From: Albibacillus kandeliae
GTDB lineage: Bacteria > Pseudomonadota > Alphaproteobacteria > Rhodobacterales > Rhodobacteraceae
Length of the DNA: 64,000 bases
NCBI RefSeq assembly: GCF_003116585.1
Contig: NZ_QEHM01000004.1
Coordinates: forward strand, 452,264-516,263
Direction: 5' to 3'
A program made the position numbers and the translations under genes. Under the pieces are notes generated by a model that saw only the letters and a program-made list of their open reading frames with translations, was not told where the DNA came from and ran no database searches. Shown here one piece after another: positions 8,450 through 16,640 of this stretch. The number at the start of each line of letters is the position of its first letter. Positions within the stretch are counted from its first letter, which is position 1.

Positions 8450-9625
8450 ATGGGCACAGAGTACGAGGTGATCGTTGTCGGGGCAGGCATGATGGGCAGC
8501 GCAGCTGCCCGGCATCTGACCCGGATGGGCCGCAAGGTCGCCCTGATCGGACCCGGTGAACCGGCGGCGCCCGCCAGCCACACCGGTGTCTTCGCCAGCC
8601 ACTACGATGCGGCCCGCATCACCCGCGCGCTCGACGCGAACGCCGACTGGTCCCGGCTGGCGATCGAGTCGATGGACCGCTACGCGGATATCGCCACCGA
8701 GGGGCAGCGGACCTTTCATCACCCCGTCGGCGTGCTGATGGCCGGCCCCGAGCGCGGGCCGCGCAGCAGCTTTATCGACGACAACATGCGGGTGGCGCTG
8801 CGCAACCGGGTGGCCTTCGAGGCGCTCAGCGGGCCGGAACTCGCGGTCCGGTTTCCCTACTTCGACTTTCCCGAGGGCATCATTGCGATGCACGAGGCAC
8901 GGGGTGCCGGGCACATCAACCCGCGCGAACTGGTGGCGGCGCAGATGGCGGCGGCGGCCGCAGGCGGAGCCGATCTCTACCCGACCGAGGCGCTGCGCAT
9001 CGAGGAAACCGCCGGCGGGGTGGTGGTTCATTGTGCCGACGGCACGCAGTACGGGGCGCAGAAGGTGATCGTGGCCTGTGGTGCCTTCTGCAATGCCGAC
9101 GGGCTGCTGCCCGAGCCGCTGCCGCTGACCGTCTTTGCCCGTACCATCGCCTTCTTCGAGCTTCCCGAGGCCGAGGCCACGCGGCTGAAGCAGATGCCCT
9201 CGGTGCTTTACCGCCCGCTCGAGGATGGCATCGAGCCCTACATCCTGCCACCCGTGCGCTACCCCGACGGACGGCATTACATCAAGATCGGCGGCGATCC
9301 GGTCGACGTGGTGCTGGAGACGGTGCAGGACATGAAGGACTGGTTCCGCAGCGGCGGCAACCGGGATGTCGGGGACGCGCAGGCCGATGTGCTGCTGCGG
9401 CTGATGCCGGGGCTGGGGCACACCGCCCTGACCTATGGCGCCTGCGTCACCAGCTTTTCGCCCTCGGGCAAGCCGCTGATCTTCAACCAGACGGACCGGA
9501 TCACGGCGCTGGCCGCCGGTTGCGGCGCAGCTGCCAAGAGTTCGGACGAGATCGGCCGGCTGGGGGCACTGGCCGCCTGCGGCGAGCCCCTGCCCGCCGA
9601 CCTCTACGAGAGCGACTTTCGCTGA
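8450..9625 (+). CDS. FAD-dependent oxidoreductase, DAO (SoxA/SolA-like) family
   Basis: A 391-residue flavoprotein of the D-amino-acid oxidase/sarcosine oxidase superfamily. The N-terminus EVIVVGAGMMGSAAARHL is the Rossmann dinucleotide fold; the region IEPYILPPVRYPDGRHYIKIGGD and the C-terminal GCGAAAKSSDEIGRL follow the family plan, including the second FAD contact. The start at 8450 has AGGGG directly upstream. Such enzymes oxidise N-methyl or primary amino acids with release of hydrogen peroxide. The substrate cannot be deduced. It reads away from the sulfotransferase-like gene and converges on maiA. Confidence 0.88.
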   Translation: MGTEYEVIVVGAGMMGSAAARHLTRMGRKVALIGPGEPAAPASHTGVFASHYDAARITRALDANADWSRLAIESMDRYADIATEGQRTFHHPVGVLMAGPERGPRSSFIDDNMRVALRNRVAFEALSGPELAVRFPYFDFPEGIIAMHEARGAGHINPRELVAAQMAAAAAGGADLYPTEALRIEETAGGVVVHCADGTQYGAQKVIVACGAFCNADGLLPEPLPLTVFARTIAFFELPEAEATRLKQMPSVLYRPLEDGIEPYILPPVRYPDGRHYIKIGGDPVDVVLETVQDMKDWFRSGGNRDVGDAQADVLLRLMPGLGHTALTYGACVTSFSPSGKPLIFNQTDRITALAAGCGAAAKSSDEIGRLGALAACGEPLPADLYESDFR

Positions 9626-9643
9626 GCGGGTCTCGGCAGGCGA

Positions 9644-10282
9644 TCAGCCTGCCGGTTTCCACTTGTCCGGATGGGACGCGGCAAAGGCCGGGTGCGCGGC
9701 GCAGGCAGCGGCGACGGCGGTGACGCGCGGCAGATCGTCGGTCTGCGCGCCCCAGCGTTCGGCGTTGTAGAGCTGCGGCATCAGGCAGATGTCGGCGAGA
9801 CCCGGCGCGTCGCCGCAGCAGAAGGGCGACTGTTCGAAGGCACCGAGCATTTCCTCGAACGCCACCATGCCGGGACGGATGAAGCGCTGCATCCACTCCT
9901 GCCGGACCTCTTCGCGCCCGGTGATCTCGACCGCGTAGGCGGCCACCTGCAGGTTGCAGACCGGGTGGATGTCGACCGCGATTGCGTGGGCCAGCGCCTG
10001 TTGGCGGGCGCGCTCCACCGGATCCTTTGGGAGCAGGCCGAGGTTGCGGGTAGTGTCGAGGTACTCCAGCATCGCCAGCGACTGGGTGAAGCGGTGCCCG
10101 TCGATATCCAGAACCGGGACAAAACCCTGCGGGTTCCGGGCGAGGTGCTCGGGCGTCTTGTGCTGGCGGGTCGGCAGGTCGACCGCGACCGAGTCGTACT
10201 CGATCCCTGCGAGGTGCAGCGCGATGCGCAGGCGGTAGCTGGCGGAGGACCGCCAGAAGTCGAAGAGGGTCACGTCAGTCAT
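9644..10282 (-). CDS. maiA: Maleylacetoacetate isomerase (zeta GST)
   Basis: A 212-residue zeta-class glutathione transferase that turns 4-maleylacetoacetate into 4-fumarylacetoacetate using glutathione. The zeta signature near the N-terminus reads RSSASYRLRIAL, and VLDIDGHRFTQSLAMLEYLD is the glutathione-binding segment. It is the last gene of the homogentisate operon and overlaps the DUF2783 gene by eight bases, so the two are probably translationally coupled. Confidence 0.95.
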   Translation of the reverse strand: MTDVTLFDFWRSSASYRLRIALHLAGIEYDSVAVDLPTRQHKTPEHLARNPQGFVPVLDIDGHRFTQSLAMLEYLDTTRNLGLLPKDPVERARQQALAHAIAVDIHPVCNLQVAAYAVEITGREEVRQEWMQRFIRPGMVAFEEMLGAFEQSPFCCGDAPGLADICLMPQLYNAERWGAQTDDLPRVTAVAAACAAHPAFAASHPDKWKPAG

Positions 10283-10472
10283 TCACATAGTCCCGGGCTG
10301 CGGCCAGCAGTTGCTTCAAGGTTTCGAGGTCGCCGATCTGGTTGGCCATCAGGAGCACCAGTCGGGCGTTGAGCGCGTGGCTCTCGGCCTCGGGCAGTCC
10401 GCTGTGGGCATCCATCAGCGCGTTGTAGAAGTCGTCCTGCTTCGGGCTCAGCTTGTCGTCGGAGTAGTTCAT
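10275..10472 (-). CDS. DUF2783 small protein in homogentisate operon
   Basis: A 65-residue, mostly helical, acidic protein (NYSDDKLSPKQDDFYNALMD, then SHALNARLVLLMANQIGDLE) that matches my recollection of DUF2783. It is locked between its neighbours: its ATG overlaps the stop of the monooxygenase gene (ATGA at 10469-10472) and its end overlaps maiA. The tight coupling with a flavin monooxygenase suggests an accessory role to that enzyme, but no function is known. Confidence 0.8.
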   Translation of the reverse strand: MNYSDDKLSPKQDDFYNALMDAHSGLPEAESHALNARLVLLMANQIGDLETLKQLLAAARDYVND

Positions 10473-12100
10473 GCCGCAATCTCCTGCCGCAGTTGCGCGC
10501 CGAGCGCGCGCGCCATCGCCGCCTGCACGTCATGCGCCGTGGGCGCGACGAAGGTGGCGCAGACGTGACCGTCGGGGCGGAACAGGTAGGCCCGCTCGGA
10601 GCCATAGCGCCGGGTTCCGTGGCCATCGACGGTGGTGAAGTGCGGAAAGTCCGCGGTTTCGAGCTGGTTGATCCCGATGCGGCGCAGGCCGTCGACAACG
10701 GGCATCTGCACCTCGCCGAAGCCGACCAGCGTGAACTGGCCCTGCACCTCGCTCAGCAGCCAGGTCTCGCCCCCTGCTGCACTTCGCAGCGGAGCGTCGA
10801 GCATGGCAAAGCCCGGCTCCAGCGGAGCGATGCCCGGGGTCTGGAGCGCCATGCCTTCGAGCGAACAGGGTTGCGACAGGCGGCCGGAGTTCAGCAGGCG
10901 GCGGGCAAAGCTGTACTTGTGCGCGAGCCGCAGGGTCTCGGCCCGGAACAGGGCTTCGACCGGGGTCTTGGGAGTCATGAAGTTGGTGGCGCGGCTGGAG
11001 TTCAGGATGTTCTCGGCCGAGCCGTGGCTGCGTTCCTCGTGGTAGGTCTCGATAAGGGCCTCGGGCGCATTGCCCTTCAGCACCGCCGCGAGCTTCCAGC
11101 CGAGGTTGTCGACGTCCTGGATGCCGCCATTGCCGCCGCGCGCGCCGAAGGGGCTGACCACGTGGGCGCTGTCGCCGACGAAGATCACCCGGTTGTGCAC
11201 GAAGCGGTCGAGCTTGATGCAGCGGAACTTGTAGACGCTGACCCAGTCGAGCTTGAACGGCTTCTCGCCCACGATGGCCTTGATGCGGGGGATCACCTTC
11301 TCCTCCGCCGCCTCGGCCTTGCCGTCGGCGTCGACGTCGAGCTGGAGGTCGATGCGGTAGATGTTGTCGGGCTGCATGTGCAGCAGCGCGGACTTGCCGG
11401 GATGGAACGGCGGGTCGAACCAGAACCAGCGCTCGGGGACGTCGGAATCGCCGAAGGGGCTGTCCTGCATCTCGATATCGGCGATCAGGAACTGTTCCTG
11501 GAAGGTCTGGCCGGTGAAATCGAGCCCCATGCGGGTGCGGGTCGGCGACCCGGCCCCGTCGCAGGCGATGTAGTACTCGGCCTCGATGCTGTAGTCGCCA
11601 TCGGGCGTCTCGACCGTGAGCACCACGAAATCGCCGTTGTCGCGGTGGCCGGTGACCTTGTTCTTGAACCGCAGGTCGATCAGGTCGGGAAACGCGCGGG
11701 CGCGGTCGACGAGGTATTCCTCGACGTAATACTGCTGGAGATTGATGAAGGCGGGGTACTTGTGACCGGCCTCGGGCAGCAGGTCGAAGCTGTAGACCTC
11801 TTCGGCGCCGTGGAAGTTGCGGCCGACCTTCCAGGTCACGCCCTTTTCCAGCATCCGCTCGCCCACGTCGAGGCGGTCGAAGATCTCGAGCGTCCGCTTG
11901 GACCAGCAGATCGCGCGCGACCCGACCGAGACCACGTTGTTGTCGTCCAGCACCACCGAGGGAATGCCCTGCTGCGCGAGGTCGATCGCCATGGCGAGCC
12001 CGATGGGCCCGGCGCCGACGATGGCCACCCGGTGGCGCGGTTCGGGCGCGGTCAGGCCCGGCGGCGCCACGTAGGCAAAGGGTTTGTAGTCATATCCCAT
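10469..12100 (-). CDS. Class A FAD-dependent aromatic monooxygenase
   Basis: A 543-residue single-component flavoprotein hydroxylase. The three hallmarks are present: the dinucleotide fold VAIVGAGPIGLAMA (residues 25-38), the DG motif ACDGAGSPTRTRMG, and the GD motif VIFVGDSAHVVSPFGARGG. A C-terminal thioredoxin-like extension is typical of the MhpA/PheA branch. The start has GGAGGAG seven bases upstream. Because it sits inside a homogentisate operon, the likely role is to make homogentisate or another para-dihydroxy ring, for example from 3- or 4-hydroxyphenylacetate. That is inference; the family also includes 3-hydroxybenzoate and resorcinol hydroxylases. Confidence 0.85.
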   Translation of the reverse strand: MGYDYKPFAYVAPPGLTAPEPRHRVAIVGAGPIGLAMAIDLAQQGIPSVVLDDNNVVSVGSRAICWSKRTLEIFDRLDVGERMLEKGVTWKVGRNFHGAEEVYSFDLLPEAGHKYPAFINLQQYYVEEYLVDRARAFPDLIDLRFKNKVTGHRDNGDFVVLTVETPDGDYSIEAEYYIACDGAGSPTRTRMGLDFTGQTFQEQFLIADIEMQDSPFGDSDVPERWFWFDPPFHPGKSALLHMQPDNIYRIDLQLDVDADGKAEAAEEKVIPRIKAIVGEKPFKLDWVSVYKFRCIKLDRFVHNRVIFVGDSAHVVSPFGARGGNGGIQDVDNLGWKLAAVLKGNAPEALIETYHEERSHGSAENILNSSRATNFMTPKTPVEALFRAETLRLAHKYSFARRLLNSGRLSQPCSLEGMALQTPGIAPLEPGFAMLDAPLRSAAGGETWLLSEVQGQFTLVGFGEVQMPVVDGLRRIGINQLETADFPHFTTVDGHGTRRYGSERAYLFRPDGHVCATFVAPTAHDVQAAMARALGAQLRQEIAA

Positions 12101-12122
12101 CGAAATCTCCTCCCTCGACCGG

Positions 12123-12386
12123 TCAGGCCGTCAACAGCGCCAGACCGATCATCCAGACGAACAGCGCCATGGTGAGACCCGTCAGCCATTGGCGCAGCTT
12201 GCGGTCCCTCTCGCCGCGAAAGAACCGGCCCCAGTGATTCATCGTTTCCCCGGGGCCGGGAAAGGGTTTGCCGCTCTCCTCCTCGGCGCGCTTGCGCAGC
12301 AGGAACAGCATGCGGAACATCAGCGCGGCCCAGGCGGTGAAGATCACCGCCCCGATGGCCAGCATGACGATCCGCTCTGCGCTCAT
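12123..12386 (-). CDS. Small two-span membrane protein in homogentisate operon
   Basis: An 87-residue protein with two hydrophobic spans (residues about 5-29 and 66-86) around a charged loop (RKRAEEES to RGERDRKLRQW). Its ATG overlaps the stop of the MBL-fold gene (ATGA at 12383-12386), so it is translationally coupled. I know no function. Its position suggests uptake or a membrane anchor for the pathway, but nothing in the sequence proves it. Confidence 0.72.
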   Translation of the reverse strand: MSAERIVMLAIGAVIFTAWAALMFRMLFLLRKRAEEESGKPFPGPGETMNHWGRFFRGERDRKLRQWLTGLTMALFVWMIGLALLTA

Positions 12387-13333
12387 CCCTGCAGCTGCTC
12401 CCACATCTCGAGGTCGCGCTGCGCGGTCCAGATGCGCGGCGTGTCGATCCCGCGCGCCTCGTCGTAGGCACGGGCGACGTTGAAGGGCAGGCAGTGCTCG
12501 TAGATCGCGTAGTCGGCGAACTTGGGGTCGCACTCGGCGCGCACGGCATCCCAGGCATCCTTGAGCGTGCCGCCCTTGGCCGCGACCTTGGCCGCGGGCG
12601 CATAGGTGGACGAGACGAAATCGCGGGTGTTCTCGATGGCGGCGTTCACCATCTCGGAGCCGACGAGGGCATCGCCCCGGCCCGGCGCGATGGCGGCGAC
12701 GTCATAGGACTTGATGTTGTCGAGCGTGCGGGACCAGTCCTTGAGGTGGCCGTCGCCGCAGTAGCAGGCCGAGTGGTATTCGACGATGTCGCCGGTGAAC
12801 ATGACGTTCTCGTCGGGGACGTGGATCACGATATCGCCCGCGGTGTGGGCGCGGCCCAGCTGCATCAGGTCCACGCGGCGCTTGCCGAGGAAGACCGACA
12901 TGCGGCCGTTGAAGGTGGTGGTCGGCCAGGTCAGGCCAGGGATGCTCTCGTGCCCCTCAAAGAGACGCGGGAAGCGCTGGAACTCGCTGTCCCAGTCCTC
13001 CTGCCCGCGCTCGACCACCTGGCCGCGCGTGGTTTCGGACATGATGACCTGCTGGGCGCCGAAGGCCGAGGCCCCGAGCACGCGGACGGCGTGGTAGTGG
13101 GTCAGCACCACGTGGCTGATCGGCTTGTCGGTGACGGTGCGGACGCATTCGATCACCTTGTTGGCGAGACGCGGGGTGGCCTGCGCCTCGACGATCATCA
13201 CCGAGTCGTCCCCGATGATCACGCCCGAGTTGGGATCGCCTTCGGCGGTGAAGGCGTAGAGCCCCTCGCCCACCTCGGTGAAGGAGATTTTCTTTTCCGT
13301 CATGTCGCCTTGCGACGCGAATGCCTTGGCCAT
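12383..13333 (-). CDS. MBL-fold protein with altered metal site
   Basis: A 316-residue protein of the metallo-beta-lactamase fold, coded between fahA and the small membrane protein. The usual HxHxDH motif reads H79-Y-H81-A-V83-R84, so the second-site Asp and His are replaced. His163 (GRAHTAGD) and Asp182 (FTGDIV) are kept. The final metal histidine, usually in a PGHG turn, appears as PGRG. The first zinc site could still form; the second should not. It may be a one-metal hydrolase or a binding protein. Many MBL proteins are thioesterases or lactonases; here a ring-cleavage intermediate or lactone is a guess. Confidence 0.82.
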   Translation of the reverse strand: MAKAFASQGDMTEKKISFTEVGEGLYAFTAEGDPNSGVIIGDDSVMIVEAQATPRLANKVIECVRTVTDKPISHVVLTHYHAVRVLGASAFGAQQVIMSETTRGQVVERGQEDWDSEFQRFPRLFEGHESIPGLTWPTTTFNGRMSVFLGKRRVDLMQLGRAHTAGDIVIHVPDENVMFTGDIVEYHSACYCGDGHLKDWSRTLDNIKSYDVAAIAPGRGDALVGSEMVNAAIENTRDFVSSTYAPAAKVAAKGGTLKDAWDAVRAECDPKFADYAIYEHCLPFNVARAYDEARGIDTPRIWTAQRDLEMWEQLQG

Positions 13334-13414
13334 GTGGTGCCTTTCTTTCCTCTGTCGCGCCGGAGGCGGGTGCGGGAGCCTCCGGCGGGGATACTTATCA
13401 ACCCAAAGAAGGGG

Positions 13415-14671
13415 TCAACGTTTGTACGGGTCGTCCAGCGCCGGCAGGATCTTGCCCGCGCAGGGGCCGAAGCCGATGGTGTAGCCGTCGCCGCGCGCGC
13501 TGCCGTGGAGGGTCAGCGTGTCGCCGTCCTCGAGGAAGTTGCGGGTCTCGCCGGTGTCGAGCTGGACCGGCTCCTTGCCGCCCCAGGACAGTTCGATCAG
13601 CGAGCCGCGCTGCGTCTTCTCGGGGCCGGAGATGGTGCCCGAGCCGAGCAGGTCGCCGACGTTCATCGGGCTGCCGGCGGTGGTGTGATGCGCCAGCTGC
13701 TGGGCGGAGGAGTAGTACATCTCCTTGTAGTTGGTCCGCGCGATGGTGGTCGCGGGCTTGCCGTCGGGGGCGAGGGTGACCTCGAGGTCGATGTCGTAGA
13801 GCATCGGCCCCACGTCCTTGAGGTGGTCGAGCAGTTCGAACTCGCGCGCGGGCGCATCGACGCGGAAGGGGTCGAGCGCGGGTTTGGTCACGATCCAGGG
13901 GCTGATCGTGGTCGCGGTCGCCTTGGCCTGGAACGGGCCCAGCGGCTGGTATTCCCAGGCCTGGATGTCGCGCGCCGACCAGTCGTTCAGCAGGACGTAG
14001 CCGAAGATGTTGTTGTCGGCTTCCTGCACGGTGATCGGGCCGTCGCTGTCGACGCCGACGATGGCGCCCATTTCCAGTTCGAGATCGAAGCGGGCGCAGG
14101 GGGCGAAGCGCGGCTTGTCGTCGTTCGGGCCCTTGAGCTGGCCCCAGGGGCGGCGCACGGGGGTGTCGGAGACCACCACCGAGGAGGCGCGGCCGTTGTA
14201 GCCGATCGGGATGTGCAGCCAGTTGGGCGGCAGCGCGTTCTCTGCGCCGCGGAACATGGTGCCGATGTTGGTGGCGTGATGGCGCCCGGCGTAGAAGTCG
14301 GTGTACTCGGAGACCATGAAGGGCATGTGCAGGGTGGCCTGCGCCATCGGAACGAGCAGCGGCTCGACCGTCTCGCGCGCCTCCGAGCCTTCCTCCAGCA
14401 GCGCGGTCAGGCGCTCGCGCAGCGCGGCCCAGACCGCCGGGCCCTGCGCCATCAGGTCGTTCCAGTAGGGCACGTCGAAGAGCGGGTCGTCCGCGAGCGC
14501 GATCAGCCCGCTTTCCTCGGCGGCGGCCATGTCGAGGATCATGTCGCCGATGGCGACTCCGCATCGCGCTTCGGTGCCGTCGGTGGAGAACACGCCATAG
14601 GGCAGGTTGTTCAGCGGAAACGGGGTCTCGGCGCTATTGGCCGTGGCGACCCAGCTTGTCTTGAGGGGCAT
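13415..14671 (-). CDS. fahA: Fumarylacetoacetase
   Basis: A 418-residue enzyme hydrolysing 4-fumarylacetoacetate to fumarate and acetoacetate, the last step of tyrosine/homogentisate breakdown. An N-terminal SH3-like domain precedes the FAH domain. The DFYAGRHHATNIG segment carries the catalytic His, and ELEMGAIVG and LNDWSARDIQAWE supply the metal-binding acidic residues. The ATG at 14671 with AAGGACG upstream gives the normal length; longer in-frame extension is not supported. It follows hmgA after a 92-base gap that contains two stem-loops. Confidence 0.96.
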   Translation of the reverse strand: MPLKTSWVATANSAETPFPLNNLPYGVFSTDGTEARCGVAIGDMILDMAAAEESGLIALADDPLFDVPYWNDLMAQGPAVWAALRERLTALLEEGSEARETVEPLLVPMAQATLHMPFMVSEYTDFYAGRHHATNIGTMFRGAENALPPNWLHIPIGYNGRASSVVVSDTPVRRPWGQLKGPNDDKPRFAPCARFDLELEMGAIVGVDSDGPITVQEADNNIFGYVLLNDWSARDIQAWEYQPLGPFQAKATATTISPWIVTKPALDPFRVDAPAREFELLDHLKDVGPMLYDIDLEVTLAPDGKPATTIARTNYKEMYYSSAQQLAHHTTAGSPMNVGDLLGSGTISGPEKTQRGSLIELSWGGKEPVQLDTGETRNFLEDGDTLTLHGSARGDGYTIGFGPCAGKILPALDDPYKR

Positions 14672-14701
14672 TTTTCGTCCTTTTTTGAGCCTTGCGGGCA
14701 T

Positions 14702-14757
14702 GGTGCGCGCCGGAGCGCGCACCCTTCGGGTGACGAGTCGGGGGCCTTGCGGCCCCC
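14702..14757. other. Two tandem stem-loops between hmgA and fahA
   Basis: Two perfect hairpins fill most of the gap: GGTGCGCGC / GCGCGCACC (14702-14710 and 14715-14723, loop CGGA) and GGGGGCC / GGCCCCC (14740-14746 and 14751-14757), the latter with a GCAA (GNRA) loop on the transcribed strand. No U tract follows. They are likelier to protect the hmgA part of the mRNA from decay than to stop transcription. Confidence 0.55.
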
Positions 14758-14763
14758 TCTTCG

Positions 14764-16125
14764 TTACTTGATCCCCGGGGTGCCGTCGAACTTCTTCTCG
14801 ATGTCCGACCAGCAGTCGATGTAGTCGTCCTGCAGCGGCGCTTCCTTCCCGGCGAACTCGGTGAGGTGCTGGGGGAAGCGGGTCTCGAACATGAACGACA
14901 TGGTGTTGTCGAGCTTCTCGGCCTTGAGATCGGCGTTCGACGCGCCTTCGAAGGCGTTCTTGTCGGGTCCGTGCGGCAGCATCATGTTGTGCAGGCTCAT
15001 GCCGCCGGGCACGAAGCCCTTGGGCTTGGCGTCGTACTGGCCGTAGATGTTGCCCATCAATTCGGACATGACGTTCTTGTGGTACCACGGCGGGCGGAAG
15101 GTGTTCTCGGCCACCATCCAGCGCTCGCGGAACAGAACGAAATCGATGTTGGCGGTGCCTTCGACGCCGGAGGGCGCGGTGAGCACGGTGAAGATCGACG
15201 GATCGGGGTGATCGAAGAGGATCGCGCCGACCGGGCAGTAGGTGCGCAGGTCGTACTTTACCGGGGCGTAGTTGCCGTGCCAGGCCACCACGTCGAGCGG
15301 GCTGTGGCCGATCCTGGTCTCGTGGAACTGGCCGCACCACTTGATGGTGACGGTCGAGGGCGTCTCGCGGTCCTCGTAGGCGGCGACCGGCGTCTTGAAG
15401 TCGCGGCGGTTGGCCATGCAGTTGGCGCCGATCGGGCCACGGCCCGGCAGGTCGAACTTCTGGCCGTAGTTCTCGCAGACGAAGCCGCGGCAGGGGCCTT
15501 CCAGCACCTCGACCCGGTAGAGCAGGCCGCGCGGCAGGATGGCGATTTCCTTGGGCTCGAGGTCGATGATCCCGAGTTCGGTGCAGAACCGCAGGCGGCC
15601 CTCCTGCGGCACCACCAGCAGCTCGCTGTCGGCGGAGTAGAAGTAGCTGTCGACCATCGACTCGGTGACGAGATAGATGTGGCTGGCCATGCCGACCTGG
15701 GTATTCACGTCACCGGCGGTGGTCATGGTGCGCATGCCGGTGAGCCAGGTCAGCGGCTGGTCGGAATGCGGCACCGGATCCCAGCGGTACTGGCCGAGGC
15801 TGGTCACGTCGTCGACGACGTGGGGCGCGGATTTCCAGTAGGGCAGCTCGATCCGCTCGTAGCGGTGCGAGTGTTTCACCGAGGGCCGGATGCGATAGCA
15901 CCAGGTGCGTTCGTTCTGGTGGCTCGGCGCGGTGAAGGCGGTGCCGGAGAGCTGTTCGCCATAGAGGCCGTAGTTGCATTTCTGTGGCGAGTTCATGCCC
16001 TGCGGCAGCGCGCCGGGCAGGGCCTCGGTCTCGAAGTCGTTGCCGAAGCCGGGCATGTAGCCCTCGGTCGTACCGGTCGGGCTCGCGGCCTGTACCATCT
16101 TATGGGGATTGGTCGGACGATTCAT
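14764..16125 (-). CDS. hmgA: Homogentisate 1,2-dioxygenase
   Basis: A 453-residue cupin-type non-haem Fe(II) enzyme opening the homogentisate ring to maleylacetoacetate. The iron ligands of the human enzyme (His335, Glu341, His371) are reproduced with exact spacing by the His and Glu of YHKNVMSE and the His of MLPHGPD, 36 residues after the first His. The N-terminus ([20 protein letters not shown]) is strongly conserved. It is the first gene of the operon, with GGAGGAG upstream, and is divergent from the MarR regulator 71 bases away. Confidence 0.98.
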   Translation of the reverse strand: MNRPTNPHKMVQAASPTGTTEGYMPGFGNDFETEALPGALPQGMNSPQKCNYGLYGEQLSGTAFTAPSHQNERTWCYRIRPSVKHSHRYERIELPYWKSAPHVVDDVTSLGQYRWDPVPHSDQPLTWLTGMRTMTTAGDVNTQVGMASHIYLVTESMVDSYFYSADSELLVVPQEGRLRFCTELGIIDLEPKEIAILPRGLLYRVEVLEGPCRGFVCENYGQKFDLPGRGPIGANCMANRRDFKTPVAAYEDRETPSTVTIKWCGQFHETRIGHSPLDVVAWHGNYAPVKYDLRTYCPVGAILFDHPDPSIFTVLTAPSGVEGTANIDFVLFRERWMVAENTFRPPWYHKNVMSELMGNIYGQYDAKPKGFVPGGMSLHNMMLPHGPDKNAFEGASNADLKAEKLDNTMSFMFETRFPQHLTEFAGKEAPLQDDYIDCWSDIEKKFDGTPGIK

Positions 16126-16151
16126 CGTGGCTCCTCCATTTGCTGGTTGCG

Positions 16152-16180
16152 GATGTAATAGTTGATTTTGTAACTAACAA
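16152..16180 (-). promoter_or_regulatory. Candidate hmgA promoter with MarR operator
   Basis: On the minus strand TTGTTA (16175-16180) and TACATC (16152-16157) are 17 bases apart, placing transcription start about 20 bases before the hmgA ATG. The spacer holds an inverted repeat TAGTT-8-AACTA (16159-16176). A repressor bound there would cover the promoter. The adjacent divergent MarR gene is the natural candidate. The -10 match is only fair. Confidence 0.42.
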
Positions 16181-16196
16181 CAGGAAAGGTGTTCAC

Positions 16197-16628
16197 ATGA
16201 CCGGGAAAGATGACTTCGATCTGCAGTATTTCCTGCCTTACCTGCTGAACCAGGCGGCGGAGGAGGCCAGCATTGCCTTTCAGAAGGTCTACAAGAGCCG
16301 CTACGGGATGCTGCGCACCGAGTGGCGGGTGCTGTTTCACCTCGGGCGCTATGGCGCCATGACCGCGACCGACATCGGCGAGCGGGCGCGCATCCACAAG
16401 ACCAAGGTCAGCCGCGCGGTGCAGCGGCTGGAAGACCGGCGCTTTCTGACCCGCGAGCGGATCGCGGTCGACCGCCGGTCGGAACGGCTGGAGCTGACCG
16501 CGACAGGCCAGACGGCCTATCGCGAGCTGAGCCAGGTGGCGCAGGATTACGACCGCGCCCTGATGTCCGAGTTCAGCGCCGAGGAATCGGAGATGCTGAA
16601 ACGGTTGCTGGTGCGGCTCGCCAAGTAG
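16197..16628 (+). CDS. MarR family transcriptional regulator
   Basis: A 143-residue winged-helix regulator, starting at the ATG at 16197 behind AGGAAAGG. The core (TEWRVLFHLGRYGAMTATDIGE, then KTKVSRAVQRLEDRRFLTRE and the wing DRRSERLELTATG) is classic MarR. It is divergent from hmgA and probably represses the homogentisate operon until an aromatic intermediate binds. In Pseudomonas the equivalent regulator HmgR is of the IclR family, so this is a different solution. The gene converges on the GST at 16641. Confidence 0.9.
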   Translation: MTGKDDFDLQYFLPYLLNQAAEEASIAFQKVYKSRYGMLRTEWRVLFHLGRYGAMTATDIGERARIHKTKVSRAVQRLEDRRFLTRERIAVDRRSERLELTATGQTAYRELSQVAQDYDRALMSEFSAEESEMLKRLLVRLAK

Positions 16629-16640
16629 GCCGCCCCTGCC

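Noticed and set aside
12494..14824. A 776-codon open frame on the plus strand
   Set aside because: Antisense to the MBL-fold gene and fahA, both with clear family motifs. No ribosome site or protein signature.
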